A stretch of DNA of 64,000 bases, taken from positions 13,997,861-14,061,860 of the forward strand of contig CM020501.1 of NCBI GenBank assembly GCA_009823395.1, read 5' to 3'. Below are positions 12,440 to 23,789 of this stretch, piece by piece. Origin of the DNA: Thamnaconus septentrionalis. Taxonomy: Eukaryota; Chordata; Actinopteri; Tetraodontiformes; Monacanthidae. The translations under genes were made by a program, and so were the position numbers. How positions within the stretch are numbered: position 1 is the stretch's first letter; the number at the start of each line of letters is the position of its first letter. The notes below the pieces were generated by a model. It saw only the letters and a program-made list of their open reading frames with translations. It was not told the origin of the DNA and searched no databases.

Positions 12440-12870
12440 CCCAGATTATACCTTGCATAATTACATAGTGCGCCGCCCCTGCTGCTGTTTGTGGCTCTCG
12501 ACAACTTCCCGCTTTGATGGAGCGGCACGGGTGTCCACGCCTCTCTCTCCTCCGACAGACTCTGTGCTCGACGGCGCCGGCTCTCTGCTCCTCCGCTGAG
12601 ATAATCGCCGGGCGGGGTGCTTTTGATAAGAGCCGCGCAAGTCGTCAAAACGAATCGCAGGACATCAAAGCCAAGTGTGCCGTGACGGAATCAGCGGTCG
12701 GCTGTGTGGCTGCAGCACGGGAGGGGCAGGGGAGGGGGTTGGGGGCGAGGGTGTGGAACTGTGCCAGGGAGGGAAGGCGATAAACACACTCGACCATCAG
12801 GTGAAATCTTCTTAGAGGAAGTGAACCGGCGCACGCAGGAAGCCGGCGCTCGTCGCTGGGCCTGACTTCC
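12440..12870. other. CpG-rich segment in intron 1
   Basis: CpG dinucleotides are visibly denser here than in the surroundings (for example TCGACGGCGCCGGC, ATAATCGCCGGGCGG, GAACCGGCGCACGC). It holds the G4 motif and is followed by CT arrays. No start codon or exon was recognised. An enhancer or alternative promoter is possible but unproven. Confidence 0.35.
12723..12751 (+). promoter_or_regulatory. Strong G-quadruplex motif
   Basis: Five G-runs (4, 4, 5, 5 and 3 Gs) are separated by loops of CA, A, TT and CGA. It lies in a CpG-rich stretch of intron 1 about 1.3 kb upstream of the exon in the gene's sense. The G-rich strand is the non-template strand for plus transcription and the template strand for the SorCS-like gene. 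Confidence 0.7.
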
Positions 12871-12930
12871 GTGCGGAAAACATCCCTTTACATAATAGAT
12901 TCTATTTCCGCCTGACAGTCTGCGTTTTCC

Positions 12931-12964
12931 CTCTCTCTCTCTCTCTCTCTCTCGCTCTCTCTCT
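12931..12964. repeat. (CT)n, one interruption
   Basis: A dinucleotide array broken once by G at 12954. It is one of two CT arrays within 120 bp. Confidence 0.95.
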
Positions 12965-13014
12965 TTGGCTAAATGATTGTAGCACTTCATTAGCATCCCT
13001 GACTTTTGTTAGTG

Positions 13015-13047
13015 TTCTCTCTCTCTCTCTCTCACTGTCTCTCTCTC
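13015..13047. repeat. (TC)n, interrupted
   Basis: Second CT array, split by ACTG. Confidence 0.9.
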
Positions 13048-13185
13048 CCCGCAACTCGTTTCAAACGCGCTGACGAGCTCGTCCTGAGTCACTTTGCTGC
13101 GAGGGGCCAGCCCCCCCCGCTGCGTCCCTCTGACAGGCATCAGAGGAAGGAAGATCACAAGAAACTCTTCTCAGCACATATTCTC

Positions 13186-13203
13186 ATCATTATTATTATT
13201 ATT
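13186..13203. repeat. (ATT)n array left of truncated SINE
   Basis: About six ATT units directly abut the truncated 5' end of the SINE copy. Confidence 0.85.
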
Positions 13204-13340
13204 GCCCTGCGATGAACTGGCGACTTGTCCAGGGTGTACCCTGCCTTCGCCCTAAGACAGCTGGGATAGGCTCCAGCAGACCCCCGTGACCCTGAATTGG
13301 AATAAGCGGGTAAAGAAGATGAATGAATGAATGAATGAAT
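13204..13340 (+). mobile_element. 5'-truncated copy of the same SINE
   Basis: It matches only the 3' third of the SINE at 51056-51428. It starts at GCCCTGCGATGAACTGGCG, passes through the GGGATAGGCTCCAGCAGACC segment and ends in five GAAT units. Identity with the other copy is very high over the shared part; one difference is a short CTTCGCC segment here that the full copy lacks. It is flanked on both sides by ATT arrays. Confidence 0.9.
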
Positions 13341-13374
13341 TATTATTATTTTTATTATTATTATTATTATTTTT
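13341..13374. repeat. (ATT)n array right of truncated SINE
   Basis: An imperfect ATT array follows the GAAT tail. It is either a duplicated target or an expanded tail. Confidence 0.85.
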
Positions 13375-14689
13375 AGGGAAAGTCACATCCTTTGCAAAGC
13401 TCTGGCCTTTCGATCAGCGGGTCCTCTCCACCTCTGACTGAACCTCTGCGTCAACACGGTCGGCCGTGCACCGGGGACCTGTGCTTGTTTTTGGGGGGTG
13501 GGAGCTGCGCCACTTGCCCAGGGGACGACTCCGGCTGAGACTGAGAGCATATGGTTCAGGCCAAGCAACGCTGCAACGGCCGTGGAAGGGCAGCGTTGAA
13601 TGAAATGGACCGCGGCCAAGTGGCAGAGCCACGGCAAGAAAGAAGGAATAAAAATCAGAATCTATTTGTCGTCGTGTGTCTGAAAGTCACATGGGCTTAT
13701 TTGCATTTTGGATGCAAAAGTTTGTGAGCGTGCAATGTCATGTTTTGGAGCGAGTTTGTGTGCGTGTGTGTGTGCGTGCGTGCTTGCTAGCTCGAGCTCG
13801 TGCTGTCAGAGATGTGTGGTCATGCCTGCTTGGGGGTGTGGCACGCACAGACACAATCCTCTCATCCCCGCATGACAGCTCCGATGTTAACACTAAACAA
13901 AAAAAGAAACAAAAAGAAAAGAAACAAAAATGCTGCTGTTTGTCCACTCAAATGGGTCTGTAGACAATTTTAAAACCTATCATAAAACATGTCTAAATGC
14001 ATCAGGCAAACATGTTATGTATGTGTAATGTTTTGACAGTGACGTGAGTCTCCATGAAGACAGAAACGATTTTCTCCTGGTGAAGATTTAATCATTGCAC
14101 TCAGAGTGGCATCACAGCCGGTGTTCACGCGCCCGCTTCCAAACTGTCAGGGCCCTTTGTGAAGCCGACGGGCGGCAGCGGAAACAAAACTGGAAGAAGG
14201 AAGAAAAGTGAAGCTTTTAGAGGTTGTCGAACCCTTGTGTCTGGCCGTTCGCTGCCCGGATTTCCGTCCTGCCGTCAGTCAGGCTGCACTTAGTGGCCGG
14301 CCTCTTTGCCTCGGCAATTAACCAACCGTGGTGAAAGCGTGTGATTAGCAGCATAACTGAAGGCCTCCTGCGGCCCTAACGAGCGAGCCGGCGTGGCAAA
14401 CACAGTTTGATTGTGTTGGTCCAGCTCTCGCGTGCTAACATGGGCGCTCACGACACACGGCGACATTTTCAGCTGGTCTTTGGTGTGACTGGCTGTGGCG
14501 TTTTCACCTTCAGCCGCTGCCTGTGGTGGGAATTTGCAAGCTGAGAATGCCTTGAGTGATGCAGACGGCGCCAGCGAAATCCATGGCGTTCAGTTGTTGT
14601 GAATAACTACAAGAAAAACATTTAAAGTGATGCAGAAAAAAAAAGACATCAGCGGTTGGCTGGAGAGCCCTGGTGGATCGATTGGATTA

Positions 14690-15170
14690 AATTCCCCTCC
14701 GTTGTGCGGCAATTACAAATCATTTTGCTCCATTCACAAGCTGCAGACGGCGGCCAGGCAGCAGATCAAACAGGAACAAAAGATTTCCAACTGAAACCCA
14801 CATCGGCGCCCGGCGAATCTTCCCCAAAACAAAACTTTTGTTCAAAAAAAAAAAAAAAACACAGCTATTTGAAAGCGGCGAACAAAAGGGGCTCACCGTC
14901 CCTCTTAGCGCAAAGCGTCGCCGCGCTTCGCTATTGACAGTCTGCCGCGAGTGCGAGGCTGAAAACAAGCTTTTAGCGCTCTGCAAACAAACGTCAAGAC
15001 AATCAACGCCGGAATGGAAGCTGATTATTATCTGGAAATGATTAAGCCTCTCAGCGGCGTGTCAACAACGGAGCAATTACTATGTCAATCGGCGAGAGCT
15101 GTTTATGAGACGGATTGTCAACCGGCACCCCCAGCTGACGGTGCAGCCGAGACTTGACCTTTCGCCAAAT
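14690..15170. other. Candidate conserved non-coding segment
   Basis: Unique-looking sequence with repeated homeodomain-type cores: CAATTACAAATCATTTTG, GATTATTATCTGGAAATGA, GAGCAATTACTATGTCAATC. It has little simple repeat apart from one A-run (14845-14860). The call rests on composition only; conservation was not tested. Confidence 0.2.
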
Positions 15171-15939
15171 CTGCCATTTCTACCGAGCAAGAAACCAAAA
15201 CAAGACAAAAGAAACAAAGTCAATGACTGGGATGTGAGTCTGTAAATGTCGACTCGTCCACCGTGTGTGTTTATTACGGCCCGAGTCGAGCCGTCGATGG
15301 TGAGGACTTGGTGTGAATGACAAAACTGCCGTTGGGCCTCATTTTCCCACGAGTAACAAAGAGACGGCGGATCAATCGTCTATCTGTCTAGCCATCTTTA
15401 GCATCATGAGGTCTGTGCTGCATTTGAGGGCCGAAACAGGATCGATGATTAAGCCATGTCTTCTGTGGAATGAGCGAAAGGTATCGCTTGTGCTGACCAA
15501 AACCCTCGGAACGCTCAGACTTTCTAACTGTCAGGCGTTTCGTGGCAGTGGGTTTTGTCCGTGAAGATGTTTTCACGATGTTTTCCCGAAGCGGCTTCTT
15601 TAAAACGACGCTAATAGAAATAGAGAGCGGGTGCCACAGGAGACAAAGACGATGGTTCACTGCTACCTTGAAAGCAACAGGAAATAATAATAAACATTCC
15701 AACAGCTAGCTAGCTGGCTAGCCTGATGGACTAGGCTGTGGCGCAGATGGGACGAGTGTAAGACTTACTGATGGCATTGAATTGGGTGAATATAAACTTC
15801 ATCATCATTTACCGTATAAAACACAACAAATGCACCAAAACAGAAGATATACCAGCGTGACAGGTTAGCACGCTGTTCCGATGCACTGCATGTAGCAATA
15901 TGCTTGCTGTGTTTCAGTCAGGGAGGAGAAGTTGGTGCT

Positions 15940-16480
15940 GTTCCCTTTCTGGACACCTTCACTCCCCCTCCCCCACTGCTTCCCTGCAGCTTCCTCATTC
16001 CCTTTCCCTCTTCCCATCACCCAGCCTTGTCACGCTGCCTCTCACGCTTTGCATCTCCATCTCTCTCTATCTGGATCACTCTCCCCGCTTCCACGTCTCC
16101 CTGGAGTCAATCCCTCTCCTGCTTCTTTTTCTCGGCAGCCGTCGCCCTATTGTTGGGCCACATCTCACTCCGCGGACCCAGAGACCCAGAACGCCCCCCA
16201 CCCCCTATCCCCTCACCCCCACCCCGCGCAACCCTGCGTCCTTTATCTGTTTGTCTTGGCTCGTCTCCTCGCTGCTTTCTCTCGTGTCGCCCTTCTTTTC
16301 TCACTCCCCCTCTACCTCTTATCTCTCCTCTCCTGGCTGTTGCACATATTCCCTTCCTAATGCAGTGCAACCTCTGATCTTCGCCCTCACTCCTGCCATT
16401 CTGCCTCTTATCTTTTCCTAATATTCTTTCCTATCTGTCTCATTTCTTTCTCAGGCCGTTCTTTTCCTCCCTCCACCCCC
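15940..16480 (+). repeat. Pyrimidine-rich low-complexity tract
   Basis: Roughly 540 bp are dominated by C and T on the plus strand, with long CTCC, CCTTC and CCCC runs. It produces several overlapping spurious open frames rich in Pro, Ser and Leu. No repeat family was recognised. Confidence 0.8.
16194..16225 (-). promoter_or_regulatory. i-motif / minus-strand G-quadruplex core
   Basis: Five C-runs (6, 5, 4, 5 and 4 Cs) are separated by A, TAT, T-C-A and A. The minus strand is a canonical G4. It sits inside the pyrimidine-rich tract. Confidence 0.7.
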
Positions 16481-16829
16481 AGACAGATAACAGTATACAG
16501 TACAACACTGACAAAACATGAAATCCCTGGCTGAGTAATGAAGGTGCCGTGCTGCTTATCTGATGCACACTGATAGACCTTCTTTGTTAGTCTAATGAAA
16601 AACAGCGAGCAGATAATAAATCAAATTGTGCTTTATTTGTTCTCGGACCCTTTTAAAGACCAGGGTGGATTTGAGGACAAAACTAAACTGTTGTGTAAAG
16701 TGGGTGAACACGCTCTTCTAAATAAACTAAATCTAAACGGCCCAACAACTCCACTATTGACTGCATGCATATTAAGCCAGCTAGCCATGTGAATTCATCA
16801 TGTGAAACACAATTAAAACTGAAGGTTAT

Positions 16830-17145
16830 GCAGCGTGGTGGCGCAGTGATGGTCTGGAGCCTTTCTGTGTGGGATTTGCCTGTTCTCCCTGTGAGACACA
16901 TGTGGGTTCTCTCCGGGTTCTCCAACTTTCTCACAAAGTCTAAAACTATGCATATGAGGCAAACTGGAAACTCTGAAGTGTTTGTTGGAGTGAGTGTGAG
17001 TCTAAATGGTTGTTTGTCTTTCTACTTGGCCCTTTGATAAACCGGTGACTTGTCCAGCGTGTAACCCCATCTTCGTCTGAAGACACCTTGGATACAATCC
17101 AGCAAATCCCCGCGAGCAAGTATAAAAAAATGGATGGATGATTGA
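16830..17145 (+). mobile_element. Old, diverged copy of the same SINE family
   Basis: The head GTGGTGGCGCAGTGATGG keeps an A-box-like sequence. About 50 bp that should hold the rest of the tRNA head and the B box are missing. The body is recognisable: TTTCTGTGTGGGATTTGCC, GGGTTCTCTCCGGGTTCTCC, GTGACTTGTCCAGCGTGTA. It ends in a poor A-rich/TGGATGGATG tail. Many substitutions and no clear target-site duplication make it much older than the copy at 51 kb. Confidence 0.85.
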
Positions 17146-17194
17146 ATTAATGGAGGTGAAGTTTCTCAGCCCAGTCGCCAGTTTCTTTTAGCTA

Positions 17195-17290
17195 CACTGT
17201 ATGCTGAGGCTTTAAGCCTTCTGGGGACAACACAACTGCATCATCTGCATAAAGCAGAAGTACAATTTTATGGTTTGTCTGGTTGCCATC
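17195..17290 (-). pseudogene. Non-LTR retrotransposon reverse-transcriptase fragment (YADD box)
   Basis: The minus strand gives an open stretch containing KIVLLLYADDAVVLSPEGLK. YADD, the RT active-site box, lies at 17240-17251, with hydrophobic residues before it and A-V-V-L-S after it as in LINE reverse transcriptases. It meets a stop codon just beyond 17195 and another upstream of 17290. This is a short dead relic; its clade cannot be set from so little sequence. It lies 50 bp from the old SINE copy and points the opposite way. Confidence 0.65.
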
Positions 17291-17521
17291 CACTTATCTC
17301 GCCAAAAAACAAAAATGGAACATTTTAGATTGTTCAGTTAGTAAGATGGACTAAACTCTAGGGAGACTTTCAAACGTACCAAAAGGTTTGTTTAAAAAAA
17401 AGGTCACTCTTCAGAACCCTAAATACGACTAAATCATGCTCAATGGAGCTCAAGTACCGCAATACTGACGCAAAATCTCTTTGTTGCTCAATTAACTCAT
17501 TTTAAACTTTCTCTTCGACAG

Positions 17522-17610
17522 GGGCTGCAGCAGCCAATGAACCCTGTGCACAACAGCCTAAGCAAGGCGGCATTTTAAAGAAAGTCGGAGGATCGATATG
17601 CTGCTACAAG
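17522..17610 (+). other. Exon-like segment A, plus strand (unproven)
   Basis: It has a strong acceptor (AACTTTCTCTTCGACAG) and a donor CTACAAG|GTGAGG. One frame is open for 29 codons and ends in phase 0 with ...K-K-V-G-G-S-I-C-C-Y-K. It is antisense to the SorCS-like gene. I do not recognise the peptide. It could be an exon of an antisense long non-coding RNA, a missed coding exon, or chance. Confidence 0.2.
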
Positions 17611-18255
17611 GTGAGGGAAAGGTCAATTGATAAACCAATCAAGTCGCCTGCATGGCAGGAGCGAGATTGCGAGCACGTCTGCTTTATCACGGAGTTTCAC
17701 TCCGAGACTTTTTTCAGTGGAATAACCTTTCCAGCGCAGAGATAAAGTTGTCATATTATGCCGTGCACGCTCTCCTTCGCAGGAGGAGAAAAAAAAAAGA
17801 GAAAAAGTTTCAGATGCTCCTATTTTATACAAGCACACTATATTCTACTTTAGCTTCAAAGCTTCAAAGATAGAAACGTTACCATAACAGCTAACGCCTG
17901 TAAAGCGATTGCTAGCAGAACTCCAGGCATCCCGGTCCCACTGTTATTTTTCTTTTTTTCTTTTCTTTTATTAAGTCTGGAGAAATTGGATTTTTTTTTT
18001 AAGGATGGGGATTTATAAATTGTCATAGGTAGTAAACTTCTGGCATGCCTGATATAAAAATGGCAACAAAAAAAAGTAAAAAATTGGAGAGCCATTGCTC
18101 TTCCTCGCTACACTGGCTGCCTGCAAGCCCGTCATCACTGTGAGCAGTTCAGTCTTACAATGAAGGCAGCAAGTGAGTTTAGAAACAAACAAACAAACAA
18201 ACAAAAATCATCCTTCAGATTCGTATTTTCAAATAATTCTTGGCTTTTGTTTCAG

Positions 18256-18320
18256 ACCGTCCCTCTGGAGTTTACCCAGAATTCCTCTCCCTCCACTCAG
18301 CCAAACTTCTGCGGCGCAAG
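18256..18320 (+). other. Exon-like segment B, plus strand (unproven)
   Basis: The acceptor is GCTTTTGTTTCAG and the donor GCAAG|GTAAGA, both near consensus, 65 bp apart. All three frames are open. In the frame that continues from segment A it reads T-V-P-L-E-F-T-Q-N-S-S-P-S-T-Q-P-N-F-C-G-A. It lies 645 bp after segment A. It is not recognised. Confidence 0.2.
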
Positions 18321-18542
18321 GTAAGACATCGGCTTAATTGTAACCCTTAATTAGGCTGAGCTAACGAACTAAGTCTAAAAATATTTGTACCCTCACACAT
18401 CTCAGAAAGTCTCGGCAAACAATGGAAAGTGGAAAATGCTGCTGCCTCAACATAATTATTAATAGTTTGCAATTGCGCAGGTTATTTTAAGCGTCTCTGT
18501 GGCGGCCAGGACACCAGACTCTTAGATCTCCTCACTGGCTGC

Positions 18543-18583
18543 TTTCTTTTCTTTTCTTTCCTTTTTTTTCTTTCTTTCTTTCC
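18543..18583. repeat. (TTTC)n-like pyrimidine run
   Basis: Imperfect TTTC/TTTTC units, 41 bp of pyrimidine. Confidence 0.85.
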
Positions 18584-19032
18584 ATTTCCCATGGTACATC
18601 TGTCTCCCAGGCCAGCTCTTGGGGAAGTCAAGCGAAGCAAACACTATCTGGCTGGCTGTGGAGGGGGTTAGAGCTTATCACAGTACCAGCAAGACTGCAG
18701 TGGAACGAACGAGCGCCTGACTTCCCCTCATCATGCTAAATAAAAAGCTTTTTTTATTATTTTTTTTAAGATAGTTCTGCCGTGGCAGTAAACGGTGAAG
18801 GGCGCCTCATCATTTCAGAGCTGGTACCTTAGCTGACACCAGAACACAAAGCATGCTCTGTGTTGCTTCGCTAAAACTAAAGCAGGCCTGCTTCTCTTTG
18901 TTCCGCCGCAATTTTGTTTTCTTTACTCCTTCCCTCTTCTTGTCATTAAATACATGGCGGGGTTAATTCAGCAGGAGCCCACAGTGACTAACTGGGAAAT
19001 GTTCAAAGAGTTTTCCGTGTCTCTGAGGGAAC

Positions 19033-19053
19033 TATTTATTTATTTATTTATTT
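19033..19053. repeat. (TATT)n
   Basis: About five TATT units. Confidence 0.85.
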
Positions 19054-19954
19054 ACTTTTTTAATGGGAACGTGGCGCCACATACTTGCTAATTAAGAAAC
19101 GAGACAGTAGCTGCAGTGTCTTTGGCGGGGGCAGGAGGGGGGCGGCAAACACTTTGTTTGAGAAAGTGGACGGCGGCACGAAGCAAGAATGTCAACAACA
19201 TGCTGGAATGCGGCTTTGAATTGGAGAGAGATCCATGTCTGTTGCCACGGTGTTCAACATATCAGTTGGCAAAATGTTGTTGCTTTTGTTCTGACTGAAG
19301 TTCCGTCTCATTGATTTCCAATCCCCCCAAAGAAAACACAAGGCTGTGCTTTTTTTCCACTATTACTTATAATTATTATCCCTTGTAATTAATCCAATAT
19401 CCCCTAAAGTTACAGAATTTGTCACAATTCTAAACTTCAGTAGTCGGCCTGGATGACGGCTCCGAATGTCACTAGATTACATATGTGGGAAATCTGGTTT
19501 CTTTTTTATGCCAGTTTCTGCTAGAAAAGTGACTTTTTCTTCATCAAAAATGGACGGGTGAGGCCGACTCAGTCAGACATGTAGTTGAAGTTGAATTTTC
19601 CAGCCTTCCTCCACATTTGTCAGCAGCCACTTCCGGTGCTAATACCGCAAAGTGGACGGCAAGCTTTGATTCTCAAATAACACGAATTACCCCGACAGCT
19701 TAAACGCATTCCCGAGTAGGAGCTGCCGTTAATCTAATCAGAGTCATTTTACTCTGCAGCCAGCCCGAAATGTTACCGCGGGCACATCATTTCAGATTAG
19801 CAAGACGCACTGCTCTTTATTCTGCAAAGGAGCGGCAGGAATTAGTCGGAGTCTGTCATTTTCATCTCCATATATTATTTATATATTTCACATCCACCGA
19901 GGAGCTTCTCCCCGCTCTGATGTCAGCAGAGGAGGAGGGGGGCCGAGCAGAGGG

Positions 19955-19957
<3 letters not shown>

Positions 19958-19988
<31 letters not shown>
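19958..19988. repeat. (CT)15
   Basis: Uninterrupted CT array. It follows a purine-rich GGAGGAGGGGGGC stretch, so the strand asymmetry flips within 40 bp. Confidence 0.95.
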
Positions 19989-19990
<2 letters not shown>

Positions 19991-22900
19991 CAGGCACACT
20001 GGCGTGTCGCTGCGAATTTCCTCAGAGGTGACACGATACGGAGGCAGCAGGACGGCTGATTAACACCGGGATCCGTCGTACGCCGTTAAATACATGTGTT
20101 TCCCCTCCTCTGACCTCATCTCCGCTCCGGGGACAGCAGCTTAGCTAGCGCAGGTAGCTAGCCGCCCGCTGCTGGCGCACAGGAAGCTTCTGCGGGAGGG
20201 TCTTATTAAAATTGTACGATGTTGTCCACACGGCGACATCATGTCATCCATCAAGCACTTGATCCACAAGTCATCTCGTGAAAGCGCTGCAGAGCTGTAA
20301 TGATTCCAGGGTCGGTTCTTAATTCTCGGTATTTCTAGTGATGCACTCTGCGGGCGGTTAGCCTCAACATGCTAAAACAGTCACTATTATTGGCGAGTGA
20401 AAACTTCAGCTGTATTCAGTTTGCTTATGATGGGTTCAATCCTGATAGATAAGAAGACTTTTATGTTGGGTTGAGGGAAACATAAATGCCCCAACAATAT
20501 GTGATACAGTATAATAGAAAATTAAAACTTCAGTTATATTAAAATCTACATATTGGAAATAAAGCAGATCAAATCAACTGACAAAAAGAAATACATGAAA
20601 ATAGGAAACAGAGAGATTAACAGAAGACCCGCCTGCAACATCTGAAGCCAAAGCCGAGTTTCCCTGAACTAATGGAACAATGACAAATGATATGATGTGA
20701 TGCAGTTGCTAAATTAATGAGGTAGGACTGAATGAGTTGGCAGCGCGTGCGGATTCTTTTGAAAATCCCAGTGTTCCGTTAAATGATTATGTAGACAGAT
20801 ATCATGTCTACTCCGCCTCTGAGACTCTCTTAGAATTTTTTTTTTCCTTTGCAAGAGAACCCACTTAAACTGGGCTTTTGAAAAAAAGAGAGATAGGGAA
20901 AAAAAAAACACTTTTACTCAGTCCATTTCTATAAAATTGGCCCGTCACACTGCCAGGCCGCTCCGCCGCGCGGAGCTCCAGAAAACCTGCGTGTGTTTCT
21001 GGCCTCATCATCCGCTGCCACCACAGGTCACAGGCAGCTGGGCATCACTTTGTACCAACAACAGAAGCCCTGCAAACAAGACAGCGGCGGCCGTGTGCGG
21101 GCGTGGCGTGATTCATGTTGACATGTCTACTGTCCGGCGTCCTCACAGCCAAGCATTTTAGGTGAATCATTTGGGGGAGTCAGCTCGGGCTCTGCGGGCG
21201 AGGCTGGTCTCCGCAGAGAAGCACTCGGGGGGGAGTTGGTTTGCGTAAGAGAGTCACTGGACATTTCATTTGATCGGTTGTGAGCGCTCCGCATTCACAG
21301 ATTGGTGGAATTGAGCAGAAAGGAACAGAGCGGTTGTAGTACAGAATATTTGGGGTCTTGAGAAAATGGTATCTGGCAAAGCAACATTAAGAAGAAATTC
21401 ACATTCAAAGGAAAATGGGATTGGAAAATTAGTGGAAACAGTATTAAAAAAAAACAACAAAAAAACATCCGTAGTGAGTATGTCCATAGTAAAATATGCA
21501 TAGTAAATACAGGCAGATGTGGTAAAGTGACAAAGTGATTGAATTTGCTCTACATTTGAAGGGTCTGTGTGCGTGAGAGATTTTAACAGGCCACAGCCTC
21601 TCACACACTGAGGATTTTTGCAAGATAAAAAACAAACAAAAAAAAACAAAAATGCATCGCTTAAGATCATCAGAATATGTCACTGTAATACCACTTGTCT
21701 TCATTTTTGATTATTAGCCAGTTGGCTGACACTCTGTTTCAGAGAAGTGCTCTTTTTTCTTTTTCTTGAAATTGACAGGTTTTTTTTCAGAAAAGGTGGA
21801 ACTGAACGCAGTCTTTTACGCTCACTTTGAAAAATAAGGTTCAGCTTAGAGGAGGATCAATTATTGACACTGACTGTTCTGTGGAAAAGCATGAACTTGG
21901 CCCTCATCATCTCCTTGTGTGTTCCAGGAAAACTCAGTTATGACAGTCCTAATTGGAACCCTCAGCCTTTTTTTATTCTGGCTAATCTGATCACATTTCT
22001 GTCTTTGAGTCCAACAAAGGCTTTTTTTAATAACATATTTAGCACAATTTTAAACAGTACTATCTTTGTGTTCCACTGTCGACGCCGTTTGATGCCCAGG
22101 GAGCTTTTGACAAGTGTTGTATTTTTTTTTTTTCCTTTTGAAAAATCGGAAAGCCGTGTTTCCCCAGGGGGCAGCGCTGTGGCTTCGCCCCTGCTGCGAA
22201 TCTCTCGCACAAAGACGTCGTTGATCACATGGGCAGCCTTGCCCGAGCAGTTTGGCAAATTGCCTCAGTCGAATTTGACTCTTTAATTTGTTTACAAGAC
22301 ATCTGATTCAGACTGATCCTGATCAATTAGGGGCGCCGTGAAATCAATTTGCCTTTGACTTCAAAAGAGCGCTTGCCCTCCCTTCCTCGGAATATGAAAA
22401 GAAAACCACTTAAAACGGGAGGGAAAAAAGGAAAAGGGAAAACCATGCGTGACTTGAGCGTGCGGCCTGAATGACTGCGGCGAGCTCGACTCTGACACGG
22501 GGGAGAGGGAGCGAACAGACACTCGAGACAGGCCCAACTTATCTGGCCAAGCTTCCGTGCAGCCGTAAGACTTTCGGTAAACTAATTAGAGGCGGAAAAG
22601 GTCAACCGGTAGCCCGGGAGGGGGGAAAAAGAAGAAGGAATAAAGGGCTGATTGGATCGGTACATGCTCTAATTTTGGCCATCACGGTTCTCTCTGAGCC
22701 ACTGGGTCTGGTATTGATGTGGAGAGAAGACAGGACCCGATTTCTGTTTCTGTCAGCCTTCCTCCTGATAATACAGAAAAAAGGGAGCAAACTTATCTGA
22801 AAAAATTGCACACACCCAGATCACTGCCGCTCTCATATGCACAAAGTGCCCAAAAGAAGAAAAAAAATGATCGTAATCTATAATGAAGAGAGTTTTTTTT

Positions 22901-23524
22901 TTTTTTTTCGTAATAACAACAATCATGAGACACGAGCCGCTTATCGCTGAGAACTGGCAGTCATTTCCAAACTTTCCCTTTCAATGCTGCAGAAAAAAAC
23001 CAAAACAAAACTATTGCACTAGTACGGGACGCGGCGGAAGATCCCTCTGACGATATGCAGTCGCCAATAATACTCTGGCTCCTCGCGACGGCTTCGACCA
23101 CCCGGCGCCGTGCTGCAGCAGCTGATGAAGTTTAATCAATAAGGAATCGCTTTCGAGCATTCAAAGGACCCATCGGACCCATTTTTCCTGCCGAAACGGC
23201 GGCACGACCCTTCGTAGCTTCACACTCCCGAGCTTCTTCACTACACAGCTCGGCTTTTTTAATTTTTAATTTTTTTTTTCAGCCCTTCTCCGGGCAATGA
23301 AAGTAGCGAGTGAGTGAGTGGGAGCTGGAAAATGATTTCGGCCCAATTATTATAGCTGAGGAAATACAACTTTGCGTTATAAGTTCATAAAAAAATCATG
23401 CCAAATTCGAAAAAAAAAAAGTATTTGCGCTCTGGAAGTCTATTTCAAACTCTGTTCCGCCAAAATTTTATTTTTGGAAAAACTTAGTGACAGCTGAAAA
23501 ATGCTGCACATTACTCAGCAGGTA

Positions 23525-23562
23525 GTGTGTGTGTGTGTCTGTGTTTGTGCGTGTGTGTCTGG
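23525..23562. repeat. (GT)n, imperfect
   Basis: GT units interrupted by C and TT. Confidence 0.85.
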
Positions 23563-23789
23563 ACCAAGGCTGCCAAGGCACCCGTGCACTTATTGTGCTT
23601 TGATGTCAGAGAAAAAAGTTTTCCTTCTGCAGGTTTACTGCCCTCTCGTCACTCTTGCTTGTTTTTTTTCTTTTATCCACTTAAACAAGGTTTGGCTTTG
23701 GCTGCACAAAGCAGCATCTTTGTTCAATTGCAAAAAAGCAAAAACCAACAAACACCAACAACCTCTTAATCCGCTCTTGAGGAAGTTAA

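Larger units (their letters stand above)
18330..23500. other. No gene seen
   Basis: Besides the simple repeats listed, the stretch alternates AT-rich (20400-20720, 21400-22080) and CpG-richer blocks (19900-20230, 20930-21250, 22440-22620, 23020-23250). The latter look unique and could be regulatory, which is unproven. Confidence 0.5.

Noticed and set aside
15900..16421. Three overlapping plus-strand frames of 142-173 codons
   Set aside because: They are open only because the pyrimidine-rich tract lacks stop codons in all three frames. The Pro/Ser/Leu composition is the tract's.
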